NCBI RefSeq assembly: GCF_010731755.1
Contig: NZ_AP022589.1
Span: forward strand, 2,790,001-2,854,000
Direction of reading: 5' to 3'
Length of the DNA: 64,000 bases
From: Mycolicibacter minnesotensis
GTDB taxonomy: Bacteria > Actinomycetota > Actinomycetes > Mycobacteriales > Mycobacteriaceae
Numbering within the stretch: position 1 is the first letter of the stretch; each line of letters begins with the position of its first letter. A program made the position numbers and the translations under genes. Positions 40,885 through 49,931 of this stretch are shown here, piece after piece. The notes under the pieces were generated by a model. That model was not told the origin of the DNA. It worked only from the letters and a program-made list of their open reading frames with translations, and made no database searches.

Positions 40885-41888
40885 AGCGGTTTCGCTGCGT
40901 CGAGGGTGCGCGCGGCCAGTTCGCGGCCCACGTCGATCAACTCGGCGGCGCGGTGGAAGTCCAGACTGCGGCAGGCCACCCGCGGCACCTCGATCAGCAG
41001 GTCGGGCGGGTGCGACGCCAGTTGATAGCGGGCCAGCGCCGCCTGGGCGATGTCGATGGTCCGGTTCATCACCTCGAAACTGCCGAGTTTGGGCACTTCG
41101 GGCACGGACTCCTCGCCCTCACCCGGCTCGGACTCACCGCTGCTGAAACGGTCCAGGATCGCGCGTGCCGTCGGACGGTCCAGCAGCGAGCGGGCCCCGC
41201 TGGTGTCCAGGAGTGCAGACGTGCTGCGCCACATACGATTCAGCCGGCCCGGGGTGGCGGCCCGTTCGGCGTCCTCAGTGGGCGGCCCGGCGGCGGTCGG
41301 ATCACCGCCGTTGAGGCTCACAGCCAGTGTCAGATCGGCGTTGACCGAACTCAGCGGAGCCATCGGCAGGGGATCGAGGATTCCGCCGTCGGCCAGCAGC
41401 CGTCCGTCGACCACGTGCGGTGCGATCACCCCGGGAATGGCGATCGAGGCCCGGATAGCGGTGTCGATCGGGCCGCGTTGCAGCCACACCGATCGGCCCG
41501 CGATCAGATCGGTTGCGACGGCCGTATAGGGAATCGGCAGGTCCTCGATATTGCTGTCGCCCAGGATGTCGCGAACCACATCGAGGATCTTCTCCGCCCG
41601 CAGTACCCCCGCCGCGGTGAAGGAGGGATCCAACAACCGCAGCACCGCGCCCTGAGTCAACGATTTGGCCCACTCGGCGAAGTCGTCGAGGCGTCCGGCG
41701 GCCTGCAGTCCGCCCACCAACGCTCCCATCGAGGAGCCGGAGATGCCGACGATGTCGAAGCCGCGGTCGCGGAGTTCGGCGATCACCCCGATGTGGGCGT
41801 AGCCGCGTGCCCCGCCGCTGCCCAGCACCAGAGCCACCCGCGGCGGACGGGGCGCGCGAGGTTCGGCAGCAGAGGTCATGGTGACCAT
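40881..41888 (-). CDS. patatin-like phospholipase (Rv1063c-like)
   Basis: 335 aa. RVALVLGSGGARGYAHIGVI (oxyanion), GISGSSMGALVGGLQAAG (GxSxG) and LLADGGILDPLPM (catalytic Asp) are all intact. The start may be ATG41888 or ATG41879, and neither has a clear ribosome-binding site. It belongs to the bacterial RssA/NTE-like patatins. It is convergent with the other patatin gene; the two differ strongly in sequence, so this is old paralogy. The 267-bp space upstream holds no gene, whereas I recall lpqV there in M. tuberculosis. Confidence 0.92.
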   Translation of the reverse strand: MVTMTSAAEPRAPRPPRVALVLGSGGARGYAHIGVIAELRDRGFDIVGISGSSMGALVGGLQAAGRLDDFAEWAKSLTQGAVLRLLDPSFTAAGVLRAEKILDVVRDILGDSNIEDLPIPYTAVATDLIAGRSVWLQRGPIDTAIRASIAIPGVIAPHVVDGRLLADGGILDPLPMAPLSSVNADLTLAVSLNGGDPTAAGPPTEDAERAATPGRLNRMWRSTSALLDTSGARSLLDRPTARAILDRFSSGESEPGEGEESVPEVPKLGSFEVMNRTIDIAQAALARYQLASHPPDLLIEVPRVACRSLDFHRAAELIDVGRELAARTLDAAKPL

Positions 41889-42155
41889 TTTGCGGGTAAC
41901 ACCCCGCCGGTTCTTCGCCTCATCCCGATTTCAACCCCCACGTCGACAGGAAAGCCCAGCTCATAGCAGATATTTCTGCTGAAGGCGGACCCGAATCGCA
42001 CGCCGGAGCCTACGACGGTCGATGCGCTCGGTTCCGTGTTCACTTACCATGGCCGCTGTGATGGAGTACGTGGATTTCCAGGGTTGTTGTTGCCGCAGCT
42101 GAACGCTGCCGCCGCCCTGTCTCGAATCCACCCCATCCGTTCTGGAGTTCTCACC

Positions 42156-42704
42156 ATGGTTATCGCTGATCCCATCGCGCTGCGACGCCCGGCCGCCCGG
42201 CCGCGCTCACTACGGCAGCCCGACCTCCTACAGACCACCGACCTTGCCGCTGACGCCGTGTTGCAGGGGCGCTACAACCACCTGCTGCCCGGCACAGGGC
42301 TGCCCGACGACCAGCGCTGGTTCACCCGGATCCACGGCGACGAGCGGCTCGACATCTGGCTGATCAGCTGGGTTCCGGGCCACGCCACCGAACTGCATGA
42401 CCACGGCGATTCACTGGGCGCACTCACCGTACTGTCCGGTTCCCTGGACGAGTTCCACTGGGATGGGCATCAGTTGGCGCGACGGCGGCTCGATGCCGGA
42501 GACCAGGCCGCCTTCAGCCGGGGCTGGGTGCACGACGTGGTCTGGGCGCCGTCGGCCCCTGAGCAGGGCACCACGCCGGTCCCGACCCTGAGCGTGCACG
42601 CCTACTCGCCGCCTTTGGTGGAAATGTCCTACTACGACGTCGCGCCGGACAATACTTTGCGCAGGCAGCGCACCGAACTCACCCAGCACCCGGAGGCATC
42701 ATGA
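42156..42704 (+). CDS. cysteine dioxygenase family protein (Rv1065-like)
   Basis: 182 aa from ATG42156 with GGAG 9 bp upstream. Cupin motif 1 ELHDHGDSLGALTVLSG supplies two iron-binding His, and GWVHDVVWAP the third. Type I CDO oxidises cysteine to cysteinesulfinate with iron and oxygen. The coding frame is open 40 codons further upstream, but without CDO character. It overlaps the rhodanese gene start (ATGA), making a sulfur-metabolism pair. Mammalian-type Cys-Tyr cross-link residues are not evident. Confidence 0.88.
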   Translation: MVIADPIALRRPAARPRSLRQPDLLQTTDLAADAVLQGRYNHLLPGTGLPDDQRWFTRIHGDERLDIWLISWVPGHATELHDHGDSLGALTVLSGSLDEFHWDGHQLARRRLDAGDQAAFSRGWVHDVVWAPSAPEQGTTPVPTLSVHAYSPPLVEMSYYDVAPDNTLRRQRTELTQHPEAS

Positions 42705-43177
42705 GCGTCACGACGCTGACCAGCCGCATCGACCACCTGCTGGAGTCCGCTCGGGCCCGGCTGCACCGTCTGCACGCCGATGAGGTTCCCGCGGCGCTGC
42801 GTTCCGGGGCATACCTGGTCGACATCCGGCCCGCCGCCCAGCGCGCCCAGGAGGGGGAGGTGCCCGGCGCCCTGGTGATCGAGCGCAACGTGCTGGAATG
42901 GCGCTGCGACCCGACCAGCGATGCCCGGCTGCCGCAGGCGGTCGACGACGACGTCCAGTGGATCATTCTGTGCTCGCAGGGCTACACCTCGAGCCTGGCC
43001 GCGGCCGCACTGCAAGACCTCGGCCTGCACCGGGCCACCGACGTCATCGGCGGCTATCAGGCCTTGGCCGCCGCCGGTGAGCTGGTGGAACCCGTCCGAG
43101 CCACGGAGCTAGGCATCGGAGTGCAGCAGTGGTCGGAGCCGTTCGGTTTTCTCCGGGGTCCACGCCGCTGGATGTAG
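42701..43177 (+). CDS. rhodanese-like domain protein (Rv1066-like)
   Basis: 158 aa. Rhodanese fold with YLVDIRPAAQRAQEGEVPGA and the active-site loop IILCSQGYTSSLAAAAL, where the Cys would carry persulfide sulfur. It is translationally coupled to cysteine dioxygenase and likely handles sulfite or persulfide formed from cysteine. Its C-terminal 23 codons (43109-43177) lie antisense to the end of the convergent hydrolase gene. I recall a shorter Rv1066 (about 131 aa), so the tail may be a stop-loss extension. Confidence 0.88.
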   Translation: MSVTTLTSRIDHLLESARARLHRLHADEVPAALRSGAYLVDIRPAAQRAQEGEVPGALVIERNVLEWRCDPTSDARLPQAVDDDVQWIILCSQGYTSSLAAAALQDLGLHRATDVIGGYQALAAAGELVEPVRATELGIGVQQWSEPFGFLRGPRRWM

Positions 43178-44797
43178 GATCGCCGCCCAGGCATTGGCCA
43201 CGTCGGCCACGTAGCTGTGGCCATGACCGGCAGGCACGTCGATCGCCACCGCCATGTCGGCCGAGACCTGCAGGAACGTCACGATCGGAAACCAGCGCAC
43301 CTGCGGCAGCACGTCATAACCGCGGGGCTCTTTGAGCCAGTCGGGCTTGTGATACAGCAGATCGGGATGCCACCAGGCGATCGGGTCCGACGCGTGCTGC
43401 AGGTACACCACCCGCGGTGAAATGCCTGAGCCCCAAGGACTGTCGGGACGATCCAAGTCATCCGGGCGCGCGACAAACCGCACGGCGCTGCCGTCGTGGT
43501 AGATGGGCAGCCACTGCGGGGACCCGGGATCGCGGTTGAGAGTCAGGTCGGTCCAGATGGTGTTCTGGAACGTCGGCCCGGAGAACAACGCACCGTCGGT
43601 GCGCGCCAGCACATTGTTGAGGCTCATGAAGGACGCCTCGCCGCCGAACGACCCCAGGCTCTCGCCGAACACGACCACTTTGGGGCGCTTGGCCTCGGGC
43701 AGGGCACGCACCCGTTTGTCGACCGCCTCGAACAGCGCTACACCGGCCTGGCGGGCGTTCTCCTTGTCGACCAGGAACGACAACCAGCTGGGCAGGAACG
43801 AATACTGCATGCTCACGATCGCGGTGTTGCCGTTGAACATGTATTCCAGCGTGGAGGCCTCGGCCTCGTTGATCCAGCCGGTGCCGGTGGTGGTGGCCAC
43901 GGCCACCACGGCACGGTTCAGTCCGCCGGTCCGGGCCAATTCGGCTGCCGCCAGCTCCGCCGTCGCCTTGATGCCGTCGGCGGAATTCAGCCCGGCATAG
44001 GCGCGGATCGGTTCGGTGGCCGGTGCGCCGTTGAACTCGCTGAGTTGCGCCAGGCTGGGTCCCCCCGCCACGAAGATGCGGCCCTGATGGCCTAGCGAAC
44101 CCCAGGAGGCCAGCGACTCAGGGCCGCCGGAGCGCAGCCGCGTCGATGGGGCGGCCCGGTCCGGGCTGGCCTCGTCGTTGATCGAGCTGAACGTGCTGTT
44201 CATGATGTGCATTGCTTGCTTGAGCACCACGCCGTTGAGCACCGCCACACCCAGAGCCAGCACCAACGACACCGCAACCACAGCCGAAACCCGCGGCGGG
44301 GCAACGCGTTCGAGCTGGTGCACCAGAAACCTCAGCACCAGTCGGATCATCTGGCCGATCTCGACCAAGATGAACAGCGTGGCCACCGCGATCACGCCGG
44401 CCTGCGGGTAGTTGTACCAAGTCAGCCTCGGCACACCCATCAGGTCGCGCATCTGGTCCTGCCAACCGTGGATAGTCCACACCACCCAGAGATGGATGAC
44501 GATCGCCGTCGGGATCAGCACCCGCCAGGCCCAGCGTGGAGCGGCCGGGCTGGAATCCTGCGAGCGCATGTAGCGCACCAACCAGACGGCGAACACCCCC
44601 AGCGCGTAGCCGATCGCCCCCGAGCCGCCGCTGACCAAGCCCTGGAACAGTGGCCCGCGGGGCAGCAGGGACGGGGTCAGCGACAGCCACAGGAACACCA
44701 GGCCCACCGTGGTCCCGGTGAACGTGTAGTGCCGGACCCACCAGGGCTCGTGGGCAGCCGGTGGCGTGGGCGCGGTGGTTGCGGTGGGGGTGCTCAT
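43109..44797 (-). CDS. membrane-anchored alpha/beta hydrolase (Rv1069c-like)
   Basis: 562 aa. The N-terminal third holds about four or five membrane helices (TTVGLVFLWLSLTPSLL, ...LVSGGSGAIGYALGVFAVW, VVAVSLVLALGVAVLNGVVL). A large hydrolase domain follows with the nucleophile elbow VVVFGESLGSFGGEASFM (GxSxG), near residue 375, and the His-containing VPAGHGHSYVADVANAW near the end. It matches the actinobacterial alpha/beta-hydrolase_9 type of unknown substrate. The 3' end overlaps the rhodanese gene by 69 bp. Confidence 0.9.
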   Translation of the reverse strand: MSTPTATTAPTPPAAHEPWWVRHYTFTGTTVGLVFLWLSLTPSLLPRGPLFQGLVSGGSGAIGYALGVFAVWLVRYMRSQDSSPAAPRWAWRVLIPTAIVIHLWVVWTIHGWQDQMRDLMGVPRLTWYNYPQAGVIAVATLFILVEIGQMIRLVLRFLVHQLERVAPPRVSAVVAVSLVLALGVAVLNGVVLKQAMHIMNSTFSSINDEASPDRAAPSTRLRSGGPESLASWGSLGHQGRIFVAGGPSLAQLSEFNGAPATEPIRAYAGLNSADGIKATAELAAAELARTGGLNRAVVAVATTTGTGWINEAEASTLEYMFNGNTAIVSMQYSFLPSWLSFLVDKENARQAGVALFEAVDKRVRALPEAKRPKVVVFGESLGSFGGEASFMSLNNVLARTDGALFSGPTFQNTIWTDLTLNRDPGSPQWLPIYHDGSAVRFVARPDDLDRPDSPWGSGISPRVVYLQHASDPIAWWHPDLLYHKPDWLKEPRGYDVLPQVRWFPIVTFLQVSADMAVAIDVPAGHGHSYVADVANAWAAILHPAAWTPEKTERLRPLLHSDA

Positions 44798-44808
44798 CGC
44801 CGATCAGC

Positions 44809-45582
44809 TCAGCGGTGGGTGAAGTTAGGGGGGCGCTTCTCGGTGAACGCGGCCATGCCCTCGGTCTGATCCTCGGTGGCGAACGCCGAGTGGAACAGCC
44901 TGCGCTCGTAGAGCAGCCCTTCGGCCAGGGTGGATTCGAAGGCCCGGTTGACGGCTTCCTTGGCCATCCGGGCAGCCGACAGGCTCATCCCGGCGATGGT
45001 GGTGGCCACCTTGCCGGCCTCGGCCAGCAGGTCGTCGGCCGGCACCACGCGAGAGACCAGGCCGGAGCGCTCGGCTTCGGCGGCGTCGATGGTTCGGCCG
45101 GTCAGGATCAGGTCCATCGCCTTGGCCTTGCCGATGGCCCGGGTCAGCCGCTGCGAGCCACCCATGCCGGGCAGCACGCCCAGCTTGATCTCGGGCTGGC
45201 CGAATTTGGCGGTGTCGGCGGCGATCAGCAGATCGCACATCATCGCCAACTCGCAGCCGCCGCCCAGCGCGAACCCGGCCACCGCGGCGATGGTCGGGGT
45301 GCGCACCGCGGCCAGCTTGGACCAGGCGGCGAAGAAGTCGGCGGCGAACACCTCGGCGAAACTGAGGTCGGCCATCTCCTTGATGTCGGCGCCGGCGGCG
45401 AAGGCCTTGGCGCTGCCGGTGATGATGATCGCGCCGATACTGGGGTCGGCGTCGAATTCGGCCGCGGCGGTAGTGACTTCGTCCATCACCCGGCTGTTGA
45501 GCGCGTTGAGCGCCTGCGGCCGGTTCAGGGTGATGGTGCCGACGCGGCCGTCGCGGTCGACGAGGATGGTCTCGTAGCTCAT
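44809..45582 (-). CDS. echA8: enoyl-CoA hydratase EchA8
   Basis: Beta-oxidation enzyme hydrating 2-enoyl-CoA. 257 aa from ATG45582, the same length as M. tuberculosis EchA8. Crotonase motifs: [16 protein letters not shown], oxyanion-hole [34 protein letters not shown], and the catalytic Glu region [20 protein letters not shown]. It is preceded by AAGGAG and lies 10 bp downstream of echA9 on the same strand. Confidence 0.97.
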   Translation of the reverse strand: MSYETILVDRDGRVGTITLNRPQALNALNSRVMDEVTTAAAEFDADPSIGAIIITGSAKAFAAGADIKEMADLSFAEVFAADFFAAWSKLAAVRTPTIAAVAGFALGGGCELAMMCDLLIAADTAKFGQPEIKLGVLPGMGGSQRLTRAIGKAKAMDLILTGRTIDAAEAERSGLVSRVVPADDLLAEAGKVATTIAGMSLSAARMAKEAVNRAFESTLAEGLLYERRLFHSAFATEDQTEGMAAFTEKRPPNFTHR

Positions 45583-45592
45583 GGGGACTCCT

Positions 45593-46645
45593 TTAGAAGG
45601 TGAGATCGGGCTCGGCGGGAACGAAGTAGCTGTCGATGTCGGCGGGGGTAACCTCAGCCAGCGTGGCCGGCGACCACTGCGGGTTGCGGTCCTTGTCCAC
45701 CAACTGGGCGCGGATTCCCTCCACCAGGTCATGGGTGCGCAGCGACGCGCACGACACCCGGTACTCCTGAATGAGGACCTCTTCCAGCGTGGCCAGCCGC
45801 TCGGCCCGGCGCACCGCCTCCAGCGTCGCCGCGCAGGCGACCGGGGACCTGGTGCCAATCAGCTCCGCCGCGGCGTTGGCGTCGGGGCTGGCGTGGCCGG
45901 CCAGGGCGGTCACGATCTGCGCCACGGTGTCATGGGCGTAGCAGTCATCGATCCAGTCGCGTTGTGCGGCAAGCTGACTCGGCGGCGGCTCGACGGCGTA
46001 GGCCGCTAGCGCGCTGTGGACGCCGTCGGCGAAGATCGCCGCGGTGAAGGCGGCCAATTGCTCATGCGGCACGTAGTGGTCAGCGAAACCCAGTGCGATG
46101 GCGTCCGGCCCGGAGAACGGTGCGCCGGTCAGTGCTGCGTGCAGACCGAGCCGGCCGGGGGAGCGCGAGAGCAGATAGGTGCCGCCGACATCGGGGATGA
46201 AGCCGATTCCGACCTCGGGCATCGCCATCTTGGTGGTGTCGGTGACCACCCGGGTGTTGGCGTGCGCGCCTACCCCCACACCGCCACCCATCACGATGCC
46301 GTCCATCAAGGACACGAAGGGCTTTCCGAAGCCGCCGATCTGGGCGTTGAGCCGGTACTCGTCGTAGAAGAAGCGGCGCGCGTCGGCGCCGTCGGCCTTG
46401 GCGCTGTGATAGATCGCGACTACGTCGCCGCCGGCGCACAGGCCGCGCTCGCCGGCACCGGCCAGCACCACCGCCGTCACCGCCGGGTCGTCGGCCCATG
46501 CGGAAAGCGCCGCGGTCATCGCGGTCACCATCGGAAGGTTCAGCGAGTTGATCGCCTTCGGCCGGTTGAGCGTCAACACGGCGACGCCGTTGTCGACACG
46601 GGCCAGGACGTCGGGGTTCACCGCACCGTCAGATTCGCCTGTCAC
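45593..46645 (-). CDS. echA9: 3-hydroxyisobutyryl-CoA hydrolase-type crotonase (EchA9-like)
   Basis: 350 aa. Crotonase core with [57 protein letters not shown] and [20 protein letters not shown]. The longer C-terminal HIBYL-CoA hydrolase extension ([20 protein letters not shown]) separates it from simple hydratases, suggesting valine catabolism. It is co-directional with echA8. The start ATG46645 gives full-length homology. Confidence 0.93.
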   Translation of the reverse strand: MTGESDGAVNPDVLARVDNGVAVLTLNRPKAINSLNLPMVTAMTAALSAWADDPAVTAVVLAGAGERGLCAGGDVVAIYHSAKADGADARRFFYDEYRLNAQIGGFGKPFVSLMDGIVMGGGVGVGAHANTRVVTDTTKMAMPEVGIGFIPDVGGTYLLSRSPGRLGLHAALTGAPFSGPDAIALGFADHYVPHEQLAAFTAAIFADGVHSALAAYAVEPPPSQLAAQRDWIDDCYAHDTVAQIVTALAGHASPDANAAAELIGTRSPVACAATLEAVRRAERLATLEEVLIQEYRVSCASLRTHDLVEGIRAQLVDKDRNPQWSPATLAEVTPADIDSYFVPAEPDLTF

Positions 46646-46802
46646 GCCTTCGCAATGTAGATCCCTAGGCGCGGCCCTTGGTCCGCGGGTAAGGTTTGGG
46701 CTGCAAACGGCCCGAACTCCGTCGGGAACTCAGGCGGTCCGGGAAACGTTGATTCAGTGTTCGTAAGACTTCGCTTCACAGCCCTAGGAGAGGATCGGGA
46801 CG

Positions 46803-47654
46803 GTGCGGGAGACCAGCAACCCGGTATTTCGTTCGTTGCCCAAGCAGGGCGGCTACGCGCAGTTCGGAACCGGTGTCGCCGGTGCCGCTCAGCAGGTGGG
46901 TCAGACCTACCAGGCCGACCCGTCTTTGGCGCAGTATCAGCAGCGCGAGGTCACTCGCCCGCTGACCATCGATGACGTCGTCACCAAGACCGGCATCACC
47001 CTGGGGGTGCTGAGCCTCTCGGCGATCGTCTCCTTCTTCCTGGTGGCCTCCAACCAGGCGCTGGCCGGGCCACTGACCTTCATTGGCGCCTTCGGCGGGC
47101 TCGCGCTGGTCATGGTCGCCATGTTCGGCCGCAAGCAGGACAGCAAGGCCGTGGTGCTCAGCTACGCGGTACTCGAGGGCCTGTTCCTGGGCGCCATCTC
47201 CTTCGTGCTGACCGCGGTCACCGTCGGGACCGGCAACGCCGGCTCGCTGATCGGCCAGGCCGTGATGGGCACCTTCGGGGTCTTCGGCGGCATGCTGGTG
47301 GTCTACAAGACCGGCGCTATCCGGGTCACCCCGAAGTTCACCCGGATGGTGATCGCCGGCATGTTCGGTGTGCTGGCCCTGATGATCGGCAACCTGGTGC
47401 TGGGCATGTTCGGCGTCGGCGACGGTGCAGGCATGGGCCTGCGCAGCGGTGGCACGCTGTCTATCGTCTTCTCGCTGGTGTGCATCGGGCTCGCGGCGTT
47501 CAGCTTCCTGATCGACTTCGACGCCGCTGACCAGATGATCCGGGCCGGCGCGCCCGAGAAGGCCGCCTGGGGCATCGCCCTTGGTCTGACCGTGACCCTG
47601 GTCTGGCTGTACCTGGAGATCCTGCGGCTGCTCAGCTACTTCCAGAGCGAGTGA
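46803..47654 (+). CDS. Bax inhibitor-1/YccA family membrane protein (Rv1072-like)
   Basis: 283 aa with about seven transmembrane helices after a 60-residue soluble N-terminus. Examples are GVLSLSAIVSFFLVASNQAL, LTFIGAFGGLALVMVAMF, VVLSYAVLEGLFLGAISFVL and TVTLVWLYLEILRLLSYF. The family includes calcium-leak channels and is widely conserved, but its bacterial role is unclear. GTG46803 follows AGGAG. A hairpin with a T-run (47672-47730) lies just downstream as terminator. Confidence 0.9.
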   Translation: MRETSNPVFRSLPKQGGYAQFGTGVAGAAQQVGQTYQADPSLAQYQQREVTRPLTIDDVVTKTGITLGVLSLSAIVSFFLVASNQALAGPLTFIGAFGGLALVMVAMFGRKQDSKAVVLSYAVLEGLFLGAISFVLTAVTVGTGNAGSLIGQAVMGTFGVFGGMLVVYKTGAIRVTPKFTRMVIAGMFGVLALMIGNLVLGMFGVGDGAGMGLRSGGTLSIVFSLVCIGLAAFSFLIDFDAADQMIRAGAPEKAAWGIALGLTVTLVWLYLEILRLLSYFQSE

Positions 47655-47671
47655 CCCGCTAGCTTTTCCCG

Positions 47672-47730
47672 TTGACTCTGCGCTGACCAGGCAAGCTACT
47701 CGCACTTTTGCCTGGTACGCGCAGAGTCAA
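47672..47730 (+). terminator. 59-bp palindromic element, left copy (terminator-like)
   Basis: The outer stem TTGACTCTGCGC pairs with GCGCAGAGTCAA, and the inner ACCAGGC with GCCTGGT, around a loop of about 17 bases. TTTTTTT follows immediately. It lies 17 bp after the Bax-inhibitor-like gene. A near-identical copy is at 48609-48667. Confidence 0.75.
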
Positions 47731-47766
47731 TTTTTTTGTGTCGGTGGCCCCGGGCAGCATGCCGCC

Positions 47767-48612
47767 ATGGGACAGCCATTCATCGGTAGTGAGGCACTGA
47801 CCGCCGGGGTGGTCACCTGGCACGAGCTGGAAAAACACCACACCGCAGTCCTGCCGAACGTATACCTGGAAAAGTACGTCGAACCCACGCTCCGGCGCCG
47901 GACGCAGGCCGCTTGGCTGTGGTCGCATCGCCAAGCAGTGGTCTCCGGCTTGGCGGCGTCCGCCTTGCACGGGGCGAAGTGGATCGACGACGACGCGACC
48001 GTCGAACTGATCTGGCGTAACGCGCGCGCCCCGCACGGCGTCAAGACCCGCGCCGACCTGATCCTGGACGGTGAATCCCAGTGGATCGCCGGCGTCGTCG
48101 CCACCACTCCCGAGCGCACCGCCTTCGACCTTGGCCGCCGCGGCCCGCTGCGCCAGGCGGTTGCCAGGCTTGACGCACTGGCCAACGCCACACATTTCAA
48201 GGTCGACGATGTGGCTGCCCTGGCGGCGCGGCATCGTCACACCCGCGGGTTGCGCCAGCTGGAAGCTGCGCTGTACCTCGTCGATGCCGGCGCACAGTCA
48301 CCGAAGGAGACCTGGCTGCGGCTGTTGCTCAGCGATGCCGGGTTCCCCAGGCCGCAGACGCAGATCCCCGTCGTGGGCGAGGACGGCTACCCCAAGTACT
48401 TCCTCGACATGGGGTGGGAGCACATCATGCTCGCGGTCGAATACGACGGCGACCACCACCGCACCAGTCGACCCCAATTCGTCAAGGACGTCGAGCGTCT
48501 TGAGTACCTCCGGCAGGCGGGCTGGACGCACATCACGGTGCTCAACGAACACCGAAGCCACGACGTGGTCCGCCGCGTCCGCCAAGCCTGGGATGCCCTG
48601 AAACGCAGTTGA
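47767..48612 (+). CDS. DUF559-type nuclease-like protein (Rv1073-like)
   Basis: 281 aa. The C-terminal part shows a very-short-patch-repair/DUF559 endonuclease pattern: YPKYFLDMGWEHIMLAVEYD with the acidic residues, then GDHHRTSRPQFVKDVERLEY and the terminal LRQAGWTHITVL. The N-terminal half (RQAVVSGLAASALHGAKWID) resembles AbiEi-like antitoxin or transcriptional-regulator cores. The function is uncertain. It is flanked by two copies of a 59-bp palindrome, with its stop inside the right copy. Confidence 0.85.
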   Translation: MGQPFIGSEALTAGVVTWHELEKHHTAVLPNVYLEKYVEPTLRRRTQAAWLWSHRQAVVSGLAASALHGAKWIDDDATVELIWRNARAPHGVKTRADLILDGESQWIAGVVATTPERTAFDLGRRGPLRQAVARLDALANATHFKVDDVAALAARHRHTRGLRQLEAALYLVDAGAQSPKETWLRLLLSDAGFPRPQTQIPVVGEDGYPKYFLDMGWEHIMLAVEYDGDHHRTSRPQFVKDVERLEYLRQAGWTHITVLNEHRSHDVVRRVRQAWDALKRS

Positions 48613-48667
48613 CTCTGCGCTGACCAGGCGGATCACTCGCACTTCTGCCTGGTAGGCGCAGAGTCAA
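48609..48667 (+). repeat. 59-bp palindromic element, right copy
   Basis: Same arrangement as 47672-47730, with a few differences in the loop and one in the inner stem. It overlaps the last three bases of the DUF559 gene and ends 12 bp before fadA3 (convergent). It can act as a bidirectional terminator, but no long T run follows on the plus strand. Confidence 0.7.
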
Positions 48668-48679
48668 CGGCAAAGGAAC

Positions 48680-49897
48680 TTAGGAGAGACGCTCCACGAC
48701 CATGGCCATGCCCTGACCGCCGCCCACACACATGGTCTCCACGCCGAACTGCTTGTCGTGGGTGGCCAGGTTGTTGAGCAGGGTGGCGGTGATCCGGGCG
48801 CCGGTCATACCGAACGGGTGGCCCAGGGCGATCGCCCCGCCGGACACGTTCAGCTTGTCCTCGTCGATGCCCAGCTCGCGGGCCGAGCCCAGCACCTGCA
48901 CCGCGAACGCCTCGTTGATCTCGAACAGGTCGATGTCGGACACCGACATCTTGGCGTTGGCCAGCGCCTTCTTGACCGCCTCGATCGGGCCCAGGCCCAT
49001 GATCTCCGGCGACAGACCCGACACCCCGGTGGACACGATCCGGGCCAGCGGCTTGAGACCCAGCTCCTTGGCCTTGGTGTCGCTGGTGATGATCACCGCG
49101 GCCGCACCGTCGTTCAACGGGCAGGCGTTGCCGGCGGTGATCGTGCCGTTGGGCCGGAACACCGGCTTGAGCTGGCTGATCTTCTCGTAGGTGGTGCCGG
49201 CGCGCGGGCCGTCATCGGTGCTCACCACGGTGCCGTCGGGCAGGGTGACCGGCGAGATCTCGCGGGCGAAGAAGCCGCTGTTGATGGCCTCCTCGGCGCG
49301 GTTCTGGCTGCGCACGCCCCAGCGGTCCTGGTCCTCACGGCTGATCCCGGTGTGCAGCGCGACGTTCTCGCCGGTCTGGCCCATCGCGATGTAGACGTCA
49401 GGCAGCAGGCCGTCGGCACGCGGGTCGTGCCACTCGTCGGCACCGGCCGCAGCGGCCTCGGAACGGGCCTGGGCGTCGGCGAACAGCGGGTTCTTGCTGT
49501 TCGGGGCGCCGTCGGCCGCGCCGATCACGAACTGCGAGACGGTCTCCACGCCGGCGGAGATGAACGCGTCACCCTCCCCGGCCTTGATCGCGTGGAAGGC
49601 CATCCGAGTGGTCTGCAGCGACGACGAGCAGTACCGGTTCACCGTGGTGCCGGGCAGGAAGTCGTAGCCGAGCAACACCGAGACCACGCGGCCGATGTTG
49701 TAGCCGGAGGCGCCGCCCGGCTGGCCGCAGCCCATCATCAGGTCGTCGATCTCGCGCGGGTCCAGGGCAGGAACCTTGTCCAGGGCGGCGCGCACCATCT
49801 GGGCAGCCAGGTCGTCGGGCCGCATGGTGACCAGGGACCCCTTGCCGGCCCGGCCGATCGGCGAACGCGCAGTTGAGACGATGACAGCTTCAGGCAC
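48680..49897 (-). CDS. fadA3: acetyl-CoA acetyltransferase / thiolase FadA3
   Basis: 405 aa from GTG49897, equal to M. tuberculosis FadA3, with AGAGGAG as ribosome-binding site. Thiolase motifs: active-site Cys in TVNRYCSSSLQTTRMAFHAI, His in GGAIALGHPFGMTGARI, and second Cys in ETMCVGGGQGMAMVVE. It completes beta-oxidation with the nearby echA8 and echA9, although it is not in the same operon. The longer upstream open frame lacks homology. Confidence 0.97.
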   Translation of the reverse strand: MPEAVIVSTARSPIGRAGKGSLVTMRPDDLAAQMVRAALDKVPALDPREIDDLMMGCGQPGGASGYNIGRVVSVLLGYDFLPGTTVNRYCSSSLQTTRMAFHAIKAGEGDAFISAGVETVSQFVIGAADGAPNSKNPLFADAQARSEAAAAGADEWHDPRADGLLPDVYIAMGQTGENVALHTGISREDQDRWGVRSQNRAEEAINSGFFAREISPVTLPDGTVVSTDDGPRAGTTYEKISQLKPVFRPNGTITAGNACPLNDGAAAVIITSDTKAKELGLKPLARIVSTGVSGLSPEIMGLGPIEAVKKALANAKMSVSDIDLFEINEAFAVQVLGSARELGIDEDKLNVSGGAIALGHPFGMTGARITATLLNNLATHDKQFGVETMCVGGGQGMAMVVERLS

Positions 49898-49931
49898 TTC
49901 TGACTCCTCTAATCGGGTTCTAGAGGCGAAT

